Shown here: one piece after another, positions 1-11,495 of the stretch
How positions within the stretch are numbered: the stretch's first letter is position 1
Layout of the letters: every line of letters begins with the position of its first letter
Origin: Plantago elongata
Lineage: Eukaryota; Streptophyta; Magnoliopsida; Lamiales; Plantaginaceae
NCBI GenBank assembly: GCA_036897095.1
Contig: JAYMSP010000356.1
Location: forward strand, 1-56,340
DNA: 56,340 nt
Direction of reading: 5' to 3'
The notes under the pieces: model-generated
The model's input: the letters and a program-made list of their open reading frames with translations, nothing else
What the model was told of the DNA's origin: nothing
Database searches by the model: none
Translations under genes and position numbers: made by a program

Positions 1-3000
1 CACCTCCACCACCCCCTCCCCCCGGTGCTCCACCTCCACCCCCTCCCCGTTATGGTGCTCCACCTCCACCACCCCCTCCTCCTGGTGGTACTCCACCTCC
101 ACCACGTAGTGGGGCTCCACCTCCTCCTCCTCCTCCAAGGAGTGGGAATGTGGGTTATGGGATGCCTGCTCCACCTCCACCCCCTAGAACTGGTGGGCCT
201 CCTCCACCACCACCTCCAGGAGGTCGTGTTCCTGGACCGCCAGCTCCTCCCCGACCTCCAGGGGCTGGGCCACCCCCACCGCCAGGTCCTCCTAGACCTC
301 CAGGGGCTGGGCCACCCCCACCGCCGGGACCTCCTAGACCTCCAGGGGCTGGGCCGCCCCCACCTCCTCCATTCGGTGCAAAAGGGCCCCCGGCAGTACC
401 TGCTGGTAGAGGCCGTGGACTTTCACGTCCTGGGGTTCCAGCTATGGCACCTCGAAGATCTACCTTAAAGCCCCTCCATTGGAGCAAAGTGACCAGGGTA
501 TTGCAAGGAAGCTTGTGGGAAGAATTGCAAAGGAACGGAGAGTCTCAAGTGTAATTATCTTTCATTGCTGATCTAATTTCGTTGCTTTACATTTGGCCTA
601 TAGTATTATCATTAATTATCTGTTCTGCTAGCTTTGTTAGACCCCACAGCCCTTGTTGTATTCATGTGGTAAAGGAAATGAAAATTCTTGCATTGTAATA
701 TGTTGGTTGATGAATGCCTTCCCTTATCTACAAGAGATGATTACAAGAAATCAGATCTTACCTCAGACTGTCTTAACCTTTTTCTCTTTCTTTTTGTCGT
801 TAGTCTTTATTTTTATTTTTATTTGTTTTTCAAGTTTCACTGTCCTTGGTCATGAGCCCATAGGGTTGCATGTCTATGTGTGGCCTCTGTGCCTTATTTG
901 GTAGCAACGTTTTGTCTGTGGGGTGCTATGTTAGCCACTTTTAGGTGTTGACTTATTTACTCTATTGATATATCTATTGTCCCCAATTCCAGTGGATCCG
1001 ACTTCGACTTTTCAGAACTTGAGACTCTTTTCTCTGCCATAGTCCCAAAGTCTGATGCAGGAGGAAAATCTGGTGGGCGACGGAAGTCTGTTGGATCAAA
1101 GCCTGAAAAAATCCATCTGGTATGTTTTGCATACCAACTGATCGTGAGAAGACATTTTCCTATGGCAACATGTACATGCACATTATCTCGTTCTTCCTTT
1201 TCTTGTTCTTTGGTTTTTTTTCCTCAATTTTATCCTAATCCTCTAGTCAGAGCTAGGATCACGTAAACTCCATCTGGATCGTACAAATATTTAATTATTA
1301 AAAGGAAATTCTTCTGACATAATCATATTTTGTGGTTGGGTCCCGCTATTATATGGTCGAAGTGAAAGTTCCTGTATGGTATTACAACTGAAAACGCATA
1401 GAAGTGGTCTGATATAGTTTATTATGAGAGAGAGGCTGGTCATTTTGATTTAAATACATCCTTGAACATGTAACACTATTTTTTGTACTTACACAGATTT
1501 TTATATTTGTTTCAAAATATTCTTATTCTCTAGTATGACGTCTGTGGAGTTATTTTTGTAGTGGTCCATTGACTAGGTTTAAAATATGTATGCACCTTTT
1601 GATGAATTTGGCCTGAGCATTTCTTATGCATTTTGATGTACAGGTTGATCTAAGGAGGGCCAATAACACGGAGATTATGCTTACAAAAGTTAAAATGCCA
1701 CTTCCTGATATGATGGTAAGCTAAAGTACGATTTCCGAATTAGTTTCTGCTGCCATATAGCTTATAGTTACTTCTCAATCGGTTCAATTTGGTTATCTAT
1801 GCGTCTTAAGTTCGATTTTCGTTTCTTCTTTATAGTTGGTTCTGAAATTGTTCAGATGCATCTTCTGTTTCAGATTGACAGCATAACATTAATGCATTTT
1901 ATTGATTACCACTTATGCAAAACTATCCATATAAATAATTGAAGAACACAATCTAATCTGTTGAGTGACATTCACCATCATACTTTCCGGATCATTTTTT
2001 ATGTTGGGACTGTTCCCAAGTTTAGTTTGAATTCGAGGTAGTAAGAAATTTAAGTTGGATGCAATAATGTAAATGGGTTTATTTTTGAGTATATTTAATG
2101 TTAAAGTTGGATGAATGATTGCCAAAAAAGAAAATGGGAAGTTTTGTATGGGTTGGAACACCCAAAATGGCAAAATGGAAAGCTATTCTCGGGACAGAGG
2201 AAGTAATATTCTAGAATTTAATTTTGCTAAATATTTCACCATTATAATTGAGAGTAACCTATGGTCAAAATGATATTGTTTGACTGGAAAAAGTAAGGAT
2301 TTAAGCTTCTAAAGAAACGGAGGGAGTCCTTGGCTTTTTTATTCTAGCAATATGCTCTATCCGTCTCTTTGCAATGTCATTCTATGAAGAACGGAGACGT
2401 GCAATGCAGTGGACTCCCTGTATTATTTCTTCTATGGGGAGGAATACGTTGTCGAAACGAGTTCCCTGGCTTTTTATTTTATTTTATTTTTTCTCTTTAA
2501 ATCGTCTTATCCGGGTTGGATAATCCAGATCCCCAAAAAAACTTAAATAAAAAGTGACTCACCCAATAAACGTAGACTGATCGATTTCTATCTTAAACCC
2601 CGCTTCCGGCTGCATGACCATTCCCAGCGGCTAAGCCCAACAGGTAAATTGATTGTCCCTCTTTTATGTTTGCTTTGTCGCTCGATCTCATACCCTTACA
2701 TCTTTTCTAGTCGGTACTCTTTCTGTTTTATGATCGATACTCCCCTTTTCTTCTCTCTCTTTCGTCAGCTGGTGGGCTGGAGTAGTGAAGTAACTAAACT
2801 AGGTTTAGTTGGTTTTTGACCCTTTGGTAGGGTTGTTAATTACAACTATTTAACCTAGTCCTAAAATTTTTGTATTACAGTCCCTTGTTCTTATAGTTCC
2901 ATCACTTGGAAGATTTGCATTTCAGACTTGCAGTCCCTTGTTTTTATTAGACTTAAGTAATGCATTCACTTCCTTAAACGTATCCGATATGTACCCATAT

Positions 3001-6000
3001 AGTACGTTTTTGGGTTTTGGCGTTCCAGACTTATCCGTATCTGTGACTGTTAGGTGTCATTTTGCCATAAACACCAAAGTTATTGTTACCCTCATAACAC
3101 TCACATTACAACTTTTTCACTCAATCAATTCCTTGTTCATTCATCATTTAAGAAGTACCCCATTTATATTAGTGACATTCTTGAGTACTTGAGAAAAGAC
3201 CATATCCCTCCTGCCAAACTGTTTGTCACACTCACATGATATGAACTAATACTCACTCCTTCCCGGATTCAGTTTCCTGAGGGCCCGGACACAAGTTTTA
3301 AGAATAAAGTGGATAAAGTAGGAGTGATGGTAATGGTAATAAAGTACTAGAGATTGAATAAAGTAGGGCAGAGATTTTCCATTTAAGGATGAGAAGTTAA
3401 AAATTGAAGTTGGGACGTTCCAAAATGGAATGTGGGAAGTTGAATTCGGGACGGAGCGAGTATAGTGCAGATTTTTCTATTGTTAGGAAAATCAAGTGTT
3501 TCACAAGAGTTGCTCGAAAGTAAAAAATGTGAAAAAAATCAAATGTACGTTTGTAATAGGACCTGGGGAGTATTGCATAATGCTTGTTGTTAGACAATGT
3601 AATTATTGTTTTTTTTTAATTTTTTCACAGAAGAAAGAGCAGACATTTCTTATTGAGTTCCCAGTTTTATTATTTTCTAAATAGTAATTGCTTAGGCTTA
3701 ATTCATACTAAATGGCCCAAAATATTTACTGAATCATGAATGGTGAGAACCTAAAAGAAAGTTTACACCCATCCTCTCTCACACACACACACACACACTC
3801 CACAACTAATAGATCAATTAATTCCATCATCTTCAAAGCTTCTTCTGTTCTTTGTCTGAGTTCTCATATCTTGATAATGGCTTTCTTGCAGGCTGCAGCA
3901 CTTGCAATGGATGAATCTGTTTTAGATGCTGATCAAGTAGAGAATCTCATAAAGTTTTGTCCAACTAAGGAAGAGATGGAACTCCTGAAGGTTAATTTTC
4001 TGGATTTCTTTACATGTCATTTTATTTGAAAAAAAAAAGAATACTAATTCTAACTGTATACCTATCTTTTGTTAGAACTACACCGGTGACATGGAGAATC
4101 TGGGAAAATGTGAACTGGTTCGTCAACTGTTCTATTTTAGTATCAACTTTATGCTATATTTGGATAATGATGCGTGCTCTCTAAAATGTTGGAAAGATGT
4201 AAATCTGTCTCGATACAAGGTATTCCACGTGTTTGTGGGTTGTATACTGCCTGTTAATGTCAGGTTCAGTTGAGGAATTAACTATATAGTATATAGGTGA
4301 AAGATCGAAGTTTGTAAAATGCACATTTCCGAAGAAGATTGCAATGCATCAGGCATACATTTTTAATGTTTCTGGTGGGTGTGAGATAGAAACAACTCAT
4401 AATATTTTTAATGGTCTGACATTGCAAATTCCATCAAAATCATTTTTGTTTTCTTTTCATAAATATTGGGCTCACAACAGTCATTTTTCAGTTTAACAGA
4501 AGCAAATGCAATTCTTAAAAACCTGGATGTTACTGGATTGAGGTATCCTTGATGGATGTACCCCTAATTGTATTCTTTTCCCGGAAATATGGATCTAACA
4601 TGGCCCTTCTTTTTTTTTTTTTTTTATATAAATTTTATACATTGTGCTTCAATAATTGATCTGACCATTGAATTACTTAGTGCCTCAACTTGGTATGTAT
4701 AAAGAACTTTGATCTGATAGGATATCTGAGTTAGGCCAGTATAGATATGGTGTTTCTTTGTAAAATACGTTTTAGCTTCAGCACGTTATGAACCATTTGA
4801 AGAAGTAGCTAGGCATGTAATATACAGATATAGTATTATACAACCCCTTACAATGTGTAGATGAGTTATGATTATGTCCTGATTTCTTAAGTCCCTTATG
4901 TTCTGCTCTTTAAGTAGCATCTTGCAACCAATTACATCAGGGGGTGTTGGTAAGAACTGCCTTGCTCAGGGAAGAGTTAGATTCCTCCTTCCCTATGAGT
5001 GCAAGTTAACTTAGACAAGAAGATCCTATAATTCATCATGAGGGTTCAATGCTTCCTTTATTCTGCATCTTTTTTCCTTTGGGGTGGTGGTGTTGGGGGT
5101 TTGAAGTTGAAAATCTGAGACTTGTATTTAATTTTTGTTATAGATTACACGTGCATGTATTGGGGTTTGCAATGCTAACTGTGTGCCTTGGTGGGATTAT
5201 TCATTTTTCAGTTTTTTCTGGAGCTGATGAAGGTGCCACGAGTGGAATCTAAATTGAGGGTTTTCTTGTTCAAAATTCAATTCAATTCTCAGGTTGGTTG
5301 ACATTTAAACACTTCTGGATATTTTACGAATTTGCAGTGCTCAATATTATGATTTTATTTCAGATTTTGGATTTCAGAAAAAGCTTAAACACTATAAATT
5401 CTGCCTGTGAAGAGGTACTTCAGAAATTCATTTTGATTATTGTCATTTATTCTGTGATATTTTATTTTTTTGGAACATTTCATATTAAAGCTTATGTTTC
5501 AGGTCCGGTATTCTGTTAAACTGAAAGAGATTATGAAGAAAATTTTGTATCTTGGAAATGCATTGAACCAGGGAACTGCTAGAGGTATGAATTGTTATGT
5601 AAAGGTATCAAGTAACTTTTGAACTCTTCAAATGCTGGTGTTAAATTTGGACATTAGTAAATTTGCTTAAATCTCTTAGCATCAGTGTAATGGTATTGCT
5701 TAAGATACAATAGAGTTTAATCTATGACTGAAGCTTTTTCCTTTTAGGTACATTAATTGCAACCTTTCATGCTTTCTTCTTGATTTCTTGCTAATAATGT
5801 TAATGTTGGCCATGTAATGCAAAATATTTTTTCCGTGGTTGTAACTATCTCTAGAATTCTATAGCTCGGAAACATTATGTTTCCCTTATAGCTTTATTGA
5901 TCTAAAACTTTGCTATTCCTTTTTGCTTGTGGAATCAAGGAATTTGGTTTACAAATCTTAAGTTGAATCGTCTTTCCAACTTCAGGTGCTGCTGTTGGGT

Positions 6001-9000
6001 TCAAACTTGACAGTCTTTTAAAACTCACAGATACACGTGCTTCAACCAGCAAGATAACACTCATGCATTATCTTTGTAAGGTATCACTACAGTTTCCTCT
6101 GTCCTCCTTGTGTTCTAGATATTATGATGGGAGTCTGATAATTGATGAATTTAATCTTCATTTTGTTTGAGCAAAAATGGGGGGAAGAATAGATGAACAT
6201 AATATTTTCCACCATTTGGTACCAAAATTGTGGAAACACTTTATCATTTATCTCTCTCCAAAAATAAGGAAAACTTTATTTTCCGTAAAACATTTGTCAG
6301 AAAAGCCTTGGTTTTCCCCATTTTTTCTCTTTCCCTCCTTCAAACCATTGGAAGCCTCAGGGAATGATAATAGTTAGGTAAAAAACCCTATGTCGGAACT
6401 GTCAGCAGTTAGCACCAGCTACAGTTCTAGAAAATACTCTATTTTGGTCTTATATGTTTACTACTATGCTCATTTGGTCCTGTAAGTTCTCTATGACCAC
6501 TTTTACTCCAGTAAATTATCTAAACTTCTAATTTTGGTAATTTGGGGACAACTTCGGGTAAACAAATTTAAATTATGGGAAATTCGCTTCAAGTTAATTT
6601 TAAAATGACAAATAATTAAGAATTTTCCTCCTAATTAAGTAAAAGGGAAAAGCAAAATGTAAAAATACATCAATCATATTTCTACTTCCCAAAAACTCTA
6701 ATCAGACGCCAAACACCATTTACACTTCACATATCTAGGGTCATGATTACAATATTTTTGTTTTTATTTTTTTATATTTCATTCCCATAGTGCATCAACC
6801 TCTGGATTTGAATTTTCTGCTTATCAAACATAATTAACAAGTACACTATTCAGTCTTAGTAAGAGGATGTAGGATTAAGGAGTTATTAAGGTGTAACATT
6901 ACATATTCAAGTAACCCTTGATGTTGTTGGAGTAAAGGATCATCAACAAGTGCATTGCAGATTTTTATCCAGGACTTTTATTGTTCAGTAATGCCATGTG
7001 AATCACTAGAAACATGAGAAGTGTAGCCTGTAGGACTCACCCAATAACGAGATGTATTAAATCGGGACTGGAGCAGGCTACTTTTTGATAGTTAAGCAAT
7101 GATTTATCAATAATCCTCATGATCAAACGAACTGGGATGAATTTGCCCCAAGTTAAATTAATTTGGTCAAAAGGACCAAAAGTGTTAGTGAAAAACTTAC
7201 ATGACCAAATGGGCATAGTGGTAAACATATAAAGACCGAATGAAGTATTTTTCCTACGGTTCTAACATATATTGGATTCAATTTGGAATCCTTAATCAAC
7301 TAGAACAGAAGAGTAACTAATATACTAATGTTATCCTCAGTCTATTTTGACACTTCTAGATTTGCATCTCATTGGTGGTAGATTCTCATCCTTGGTCTAT
7401 TTAGGTAACTGGAAGAAGTATCATTGACTTTATGTCTTTCTTTTAAAACTTGAAGCGTTTATTGAGTCGTTCACTCCAAAAAATGGCCGACCACGGTTCA
7501 GGTCTTTTCACCAGTAATAACACTGATCAACTGTTATAAACTCATAAGTAATTTGTACTATAATATAATAATAAGAAAATCATACTTCCTCTGCCCCGTC
7601 CCACGTTTCTCATTTGACTTTTGGTCAACATGACAAGAAAAGGGAAAATTACATATACCTCGCTTACTAGATGCCTCCTCTCTAAATAGTCCCTCTTAGT
7701 TTAACCATTAGTTTAACAATTAGTTTAACAGTCTTAGTCCCTCTTGGTAAAGTTGTACATATGAGTATATAATGTGAGGGTATTAGTAAAGTGGGGTATA
7801 GAGTTTCATTGCTAAAAATGGAAATGAGAAACTTAGAGTGGGATGGTAAAAATGCGAAATTTGTCATAGGGCAGAGGAAGTAATAAATAATCTATCTGCA
7901 TAGCTACATATAATTATGTGCAAATCAATAAGTTGAATTGCAACGGCAAAGGCCATTATCAAATCATGGAAATCTACCATCCGCTTTCTTTAAAAGTACT
8001 TAGAGAAGAAAGCTGAAGATATTGGTCCCCATCGTTGCAATCGGTTGTCTATATGATAATTATGATGAAAAATTACCAAAGGCTTGATCTTAATCTAAAA
8101 CCTAGCTATGGGCTAAAGAAGAGAGATATAGAATGAATAATTGCAGTCTTCTGTACCTAGAAATGTTCTGTGATGAGTTTGGATAACGGCCCAGATCTTA
8201 GCGAGGTTGATGTATGGTGTATGGACCGGACTCAAATAGGTGCGTACCTCATCAAACAACAATGTAGAACCTCGACCATGGTCAGGCTAGCGGTGTGGAA
8301 TTGTGCCATGGTTGATTAAAAAATTCTCCAAATTGTCATGAAATACAGAAGTGATGGCTCAGTTGTCATGAATGCCACCGTACTTTTGCATTATCTTGAA
8401 TCTTGATGTGCATAAATTACTTGATAAAGGGCTTCTTTAGACTTCTAAATCTTTGATTTACATTTCTTCAGACGCTTGCAAACAGGAGTCCAGATCTATT
8501 GGATTTTCATAAAGATCTTGTCAGCTTGGAAACTGCTTCGAAGGTTTGTGGCTTATCTGCTGCGGTGTTGGAGGTTATTCATAAATAGGTTGTAATGTGA
8601 ATGAGCCTTTGCAGATACAATTGAAATCTTTAGCGGAAGAGATGCAAGCCATCATCAAGGGTTTAGAAAAGGTGAAGCAGGAACTGGAGGCATCGGAGAA
8701 TGATGGACCTGTATCTGAAGTTTTTAGCAAGGTATTGGAGAAGTATCTTTTATGCAGTTTAGTTAGTTTGTTTGCAGTATCTCAGATTACCTTTACTTCG
8801 TCTGCAAAGACTTGTTCTCTGTTGTCTTAATAGATGATTGTTTCTATACTTGTCAGACTTTGAAGGAATTTGTGGGTGTTTCCGAGGCTCAAGTATCCTC
8901 TGTGACAACCTTGTATTCTGTTGCGGTAAATATCTATCTGGAATGTTATATACAAGTTGTAGAATCCTTTTATATTTTTGTTGGTAACACAGTTCTTCAC

Positions 9001-9285
9001 TGTTGTCTTGCAGGGAAGAAATGCAGATGGACTCGCTCTGTATTTTGGTGAAGATCCTGCCCGATGCCCGTTTGAGCAAGGTATTACTATCATATTGGAT
9101 TTATCGTTTATCTTCCAGTGACATTGCACATGGCTGAGTCAATGTTTGTTCTATCTGCAGTTACTGCCACACTAGTAAACTTTGTGAGGTTGTTCCGGAA
9201 AGCTCACGAGGAAAACTGTAAACAGTCCGAGTTGGAGAAGAAGAAAGCTCAAAAGGAGGCTGAGATGGAGAAATCAAAGAAATAA
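1..9285 (+). CDS. Class II formin (FH1-FH2), 3' part, 14 exons
   Basis: Actin nucleating and elongating protein; FH2 dimers cap growing filament ends and FH1 proline tracts bind profilin-actin. The window opens inside FH1, so the N-terminal part (a PTEN-like domain in class II plant formins) lies upstream. Exons in the window: 1-550, 993-1119, 1644-1715, 3892-3990, 4076-4117, 5212-5292, 5364-5414, 5503-5584, 5986-6080, 8472-8543, 8615-8731, 8857-8925, 9014-9080, 9161-9285; frame holds at all junctions, giving 548 residues to the TAA. FH1 is nearly pure Pro with Gly/Ala spacers. FH2 shows the lasso motif LKPLHWSKV, then FCPTKEEMELL and the core GNALNQGTARGAAVGFKLD. The end is a Lys/Glu-rich helix (EKKKAQKEAEMEKSKK). 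The sequence resembles Arabidopsis FH14/FH20-type formins from memory. Introns 3 (about 2.2 kb) and 9 (about 2.4 kb) are swollen by transposons. Confidence 0.95.
253..372 (+). repeat. 42-bp tandem repeat in the FH1 coding region
   Basis: Three head-to-tail units start at 253, 295 and 337. Each encodes PRPPGAGPPPPPGP or a close variant, and the third decays at its end. The unit length is a multiple of three, so copy number can vary without breaking the frame; this would change the number of profilin-binding proline tracts. Confidence 0.9.
1983..2203. mobile_element. Stowaway-like MITE in formin intron 3
   Basis: A roughly 220-bp AT-rich segment bounded by TA on both sides. Its right end reads gggacagaggaag, the reverse of the Stowaway-type end cttcctctgtccc; the left end (ctttccgg) is more worn. 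No coding capacity. Confidence 0.5.
3252..3460. mobile_element. Stowaway-type MITE in formin intron 3
   Basis: A 209-bp element with 19-bp terminal inverted repeats (left CTCACTCCTTCCCGGATTC, right end reverse-complement CTCGCTCCGTCCCGAATTC, 3 mismatches) and an exact TA target duplication at 3250-3251 and 3461-3462. The interior holds the aaagtaggag-type words shared with the element at 29979. Confidence 0.85.
3781..3798 (+). repeat. (AC)9 microsatellite
   Basis: Nine AC dinucleotides in formin intron 3, about 95 bp before exon 4. Confidence 0.9.
6428..7256. mobile_element. Long-TIR (MULE-like) non-autonomous element in formin intron 9
   Basis: An approximately 830-bp segment whose first and last 80-90 bp are inverted copies of each other. 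The left arm contains ggtcttatatgtttactact and the right arm, reversed, ggtctttatatgtttaccac; both continue with an atgcYcatttggtc block. Flanks read cagttct on the left and cggttct on the right, a possible worn target duplication. No open frame codes for a transposase. Arm length favours a Mutator-like or foldback class, but the superfamily is not proven. Confidence 0.7.
7585..7880. mobile_element. Stowaway-type MITE in formin intron 9
   Basis: A roughly 296-bp element flanked by TA on both sides. Ends are cttcctctgccc on the left and gggcagaggaag on the right, a perfect 12-bp inverted pair, with a further looser match (tttctcatttg against aaatgagaaac) inside. Confidence 0.85.
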
Positions 9286-10320
9286 TTAACTTCCCTGGGC
9301 ATCCAAATGTTTCAGAATGGTCAGTATACACTGTTGACTGTTGAACCTGTTACAGCCTTCAGGCTCCGCCAGATGTTTTTGGCTTCAGGGGTTGTAAGAA
9401 CATGCAATCCCGACAGGGCTCTCGAGGCTTGGAAGAATCAGTAAGTTCTGCAGATAAAAGGCAGGCTGCGAGTGGCTCGTATTGAATGGCGCACAACGGA
9501 TAAATTAGATGAAGTCTTGTGGAATCGTACTAGTTGGAGAGACGGAGGTTATCACAAAAGGACCATCCAGCTGACTTAAGGCATATAGGACAGCTTTGGC
9601 AAGGTTATTATCGGTGTAAAACAGATCACCGGAGTGTACATTAGCACACTTGTACAGAAAACTAACTCTAACTCGTTGAATATGCACAGTAATTCTTTGT
9701 TGTAGCATATATTGGTTTGGTTCCTTGTAAGTGTCAAAGTGTATCTGTGGAACCTTCCAGTGATTTTGTATAGAAGGATTAGAGAGGACATGAAATAGGC
9801 TGTATTAGCTGATAGGCATAGATTCAGGTTTTAGAGTTCCTTATATGTTTCATAGATTCAATTTTGGACAAATTCACTGTATATTTTTAGTAGTAACAAG
9901 AAAGAGCAAACGGGAACATTAAATTTACGTCTGCAGTTGTATACTTGTAAATTTCAGTTTTCCGAATGTTATTTATTGACTCTTGAATGCAGGGTGAATC
10001 TAGCAAATTAAATTTGGCCAGAGGGAAACATAATACATTTAATAGTACCATTTTTAGTTGTTAGTATAAAATTTCATTACTTAACGGAAAGGAGGGTACA
10101 CACAAATAATATAAGAATAAAAGAGAATTACAAATTAATGCCATCCCTAAATCTTTTATACACTTTAGAAATATATTAAAAACATTTTACAAATTAATGA
10201 TTATAATTTAATATTAAATATACTCTCTAACTAAATACTAAATATAATATATTAAATAATTAAAATTAATCTACAATTATCTACTTGGATTATGTTTAAA
10301 TTTTATTATGTTAGAATAGA
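9286..10320. other. Formin 3' UTR and AT-rich flank
   Basis: The first several hundred bases after the formin stop are moderate in base composition and are probably its 3' UTR; the exact cleavage site cannot be placed. From about 10000 the sequence becomes strongly AT-rich with no coding signal. Confidence 0.5.
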
Positions 10321-10329
10321 GTAAAGTTA

Positions 10330-10920
10330 GACAAGCATTATTAAAATAATCAAGCATCATTCAGTTTTAACGTTATCATCATCTCTTCCAATATATTACA
10401 ATCACCTTTCAATATTAAACAAACATCATTTAACATTATATTACAAGCACCATCCAATATCAAACAAACATTGTATTAGCATACATCATTTAATATTATA
10501 TTACAAGCATTATTTAACATTACATTACAAGCACAACATAATACAAGTATCAAATACAAAACAATCATTATATTAGTGCTGCATGCATCATTTAATATTA
10601 AATTACAAGCTTTACATAATATAGTCATGACGAAACAAGCATCATATTAGTAAAAAAACTTGAAATATGTAAGAATTTAGAAGGTTGATCATGTGATGAT
10701 GATGCTTGTATTAATTGTAAGATGCTTGTTAAATTTATTTTAACTGGCATGTAAACATGTTTTAATTTGATTTCTTATAAATAAAGAATTGATTTTTATC
10801 AATAATATTATTTTTAATTCAAAATTTATTAATATTAATAAAATCACTAATTCGTAGGAAGTTTATCACTAAATTGTAGGAAGTTTTTTTATGTATCACT
10901 AAAGTGTAAGAAGTTTTTAA
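10330..10920. repeat. Degenerate tandem repeats (caagcatcattta family and 23-29 bp unit)
   Basis: From about 10330 to 10660 an imperfect unit built on tacaagcatcatttaatatt recurs at least five times, and inverted copies (gatgcttgta) follow at 10696-10735. At 10844-10920 a second unit, atcactaaattgtaggaagt, occurs three times with small variations and spacing of 23-29 bp. No coding capacity is seen. Confidence 0.6.
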
Positions 10921-10984
10921 ATGTCACATTATTTTGTAATTATTTCTTAATAAGAATTCAAAGAAAATGTTAAACGCAAGAAAC

Positions 10985-11130
10985 AGTGCTATTCCGGAAT
11001 CTGCCGCTTATCTACCAAGCACCTCTTCTCTTGAAGTTGCAAGGTCATTTTGCCGAGTTCCTTCCACAAGGTTCTCCCAATCGTTATGTCTTGCAGCAAG
11101 TGTTCACGAAATCTGAAAGGTTGCCCTTCG
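10985..11130 (-). pseudogene. Relic of an organelle/bacterial-type large-subunit rRNA
   Basis: Read on the minus strand, the segment contains aaggaactcggcaaaatg, the conserved large-subunit rRNA word (E. coli 23S has aaggaactaggcaaaatg). It is preceded by gattgggagaacc (E. coli: gcttgagagaac) and followed by aacttc..gagaag in the same order and spacing as in 23S rRNA. The stem around this loop is kept by compensatory pairing (acctt with gaggt here, gtgcc with ggcac in E. coli). The fragment is short, diverged and embedded in AT-rich nuclear DNA, so it is most likely a nuclear insert of mitochondrial (less likely plastid) rRNA rather than a working gene. The comparison is from memory. Confidence 0.6.
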
Positions 11131-11495
11131 TTCGTACAAGCTCCCATTTCTATATAATCTTGAAGAGAAGAATTATCTATTACTTGCATTTTTTATTAAT
11201 AAAAAATTAAATTCTCTGGACCTTTAGTATCTTTTCCGTTTATAATTAAACACAAAATGCTTTTTATATATTACAAAAGACCCTTATGATATAACTATAA
11301 AATTAGTTTAATTTTTCATAAAATTGCTCAAATTATTTCATTTTTAAAAATATATAAAAGTATATGTTCTACGATACTATAACAAAATAAAAATCATACT
11401 ATGCTAATAATGAAAATTTTAAAAATGTTTTTGTAGATATAGTAAAAGGGGGACTTTCTTATTACATAGGAATCTAGTTTAAATGATAAAAATCG

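Noticed and set aside
155-487. Long open frame antisense to the FH1 coding region (Gly-rich)
   Set aside because: It mirrors the proline codons of the formin on the opposite strand and has no domain of its own.
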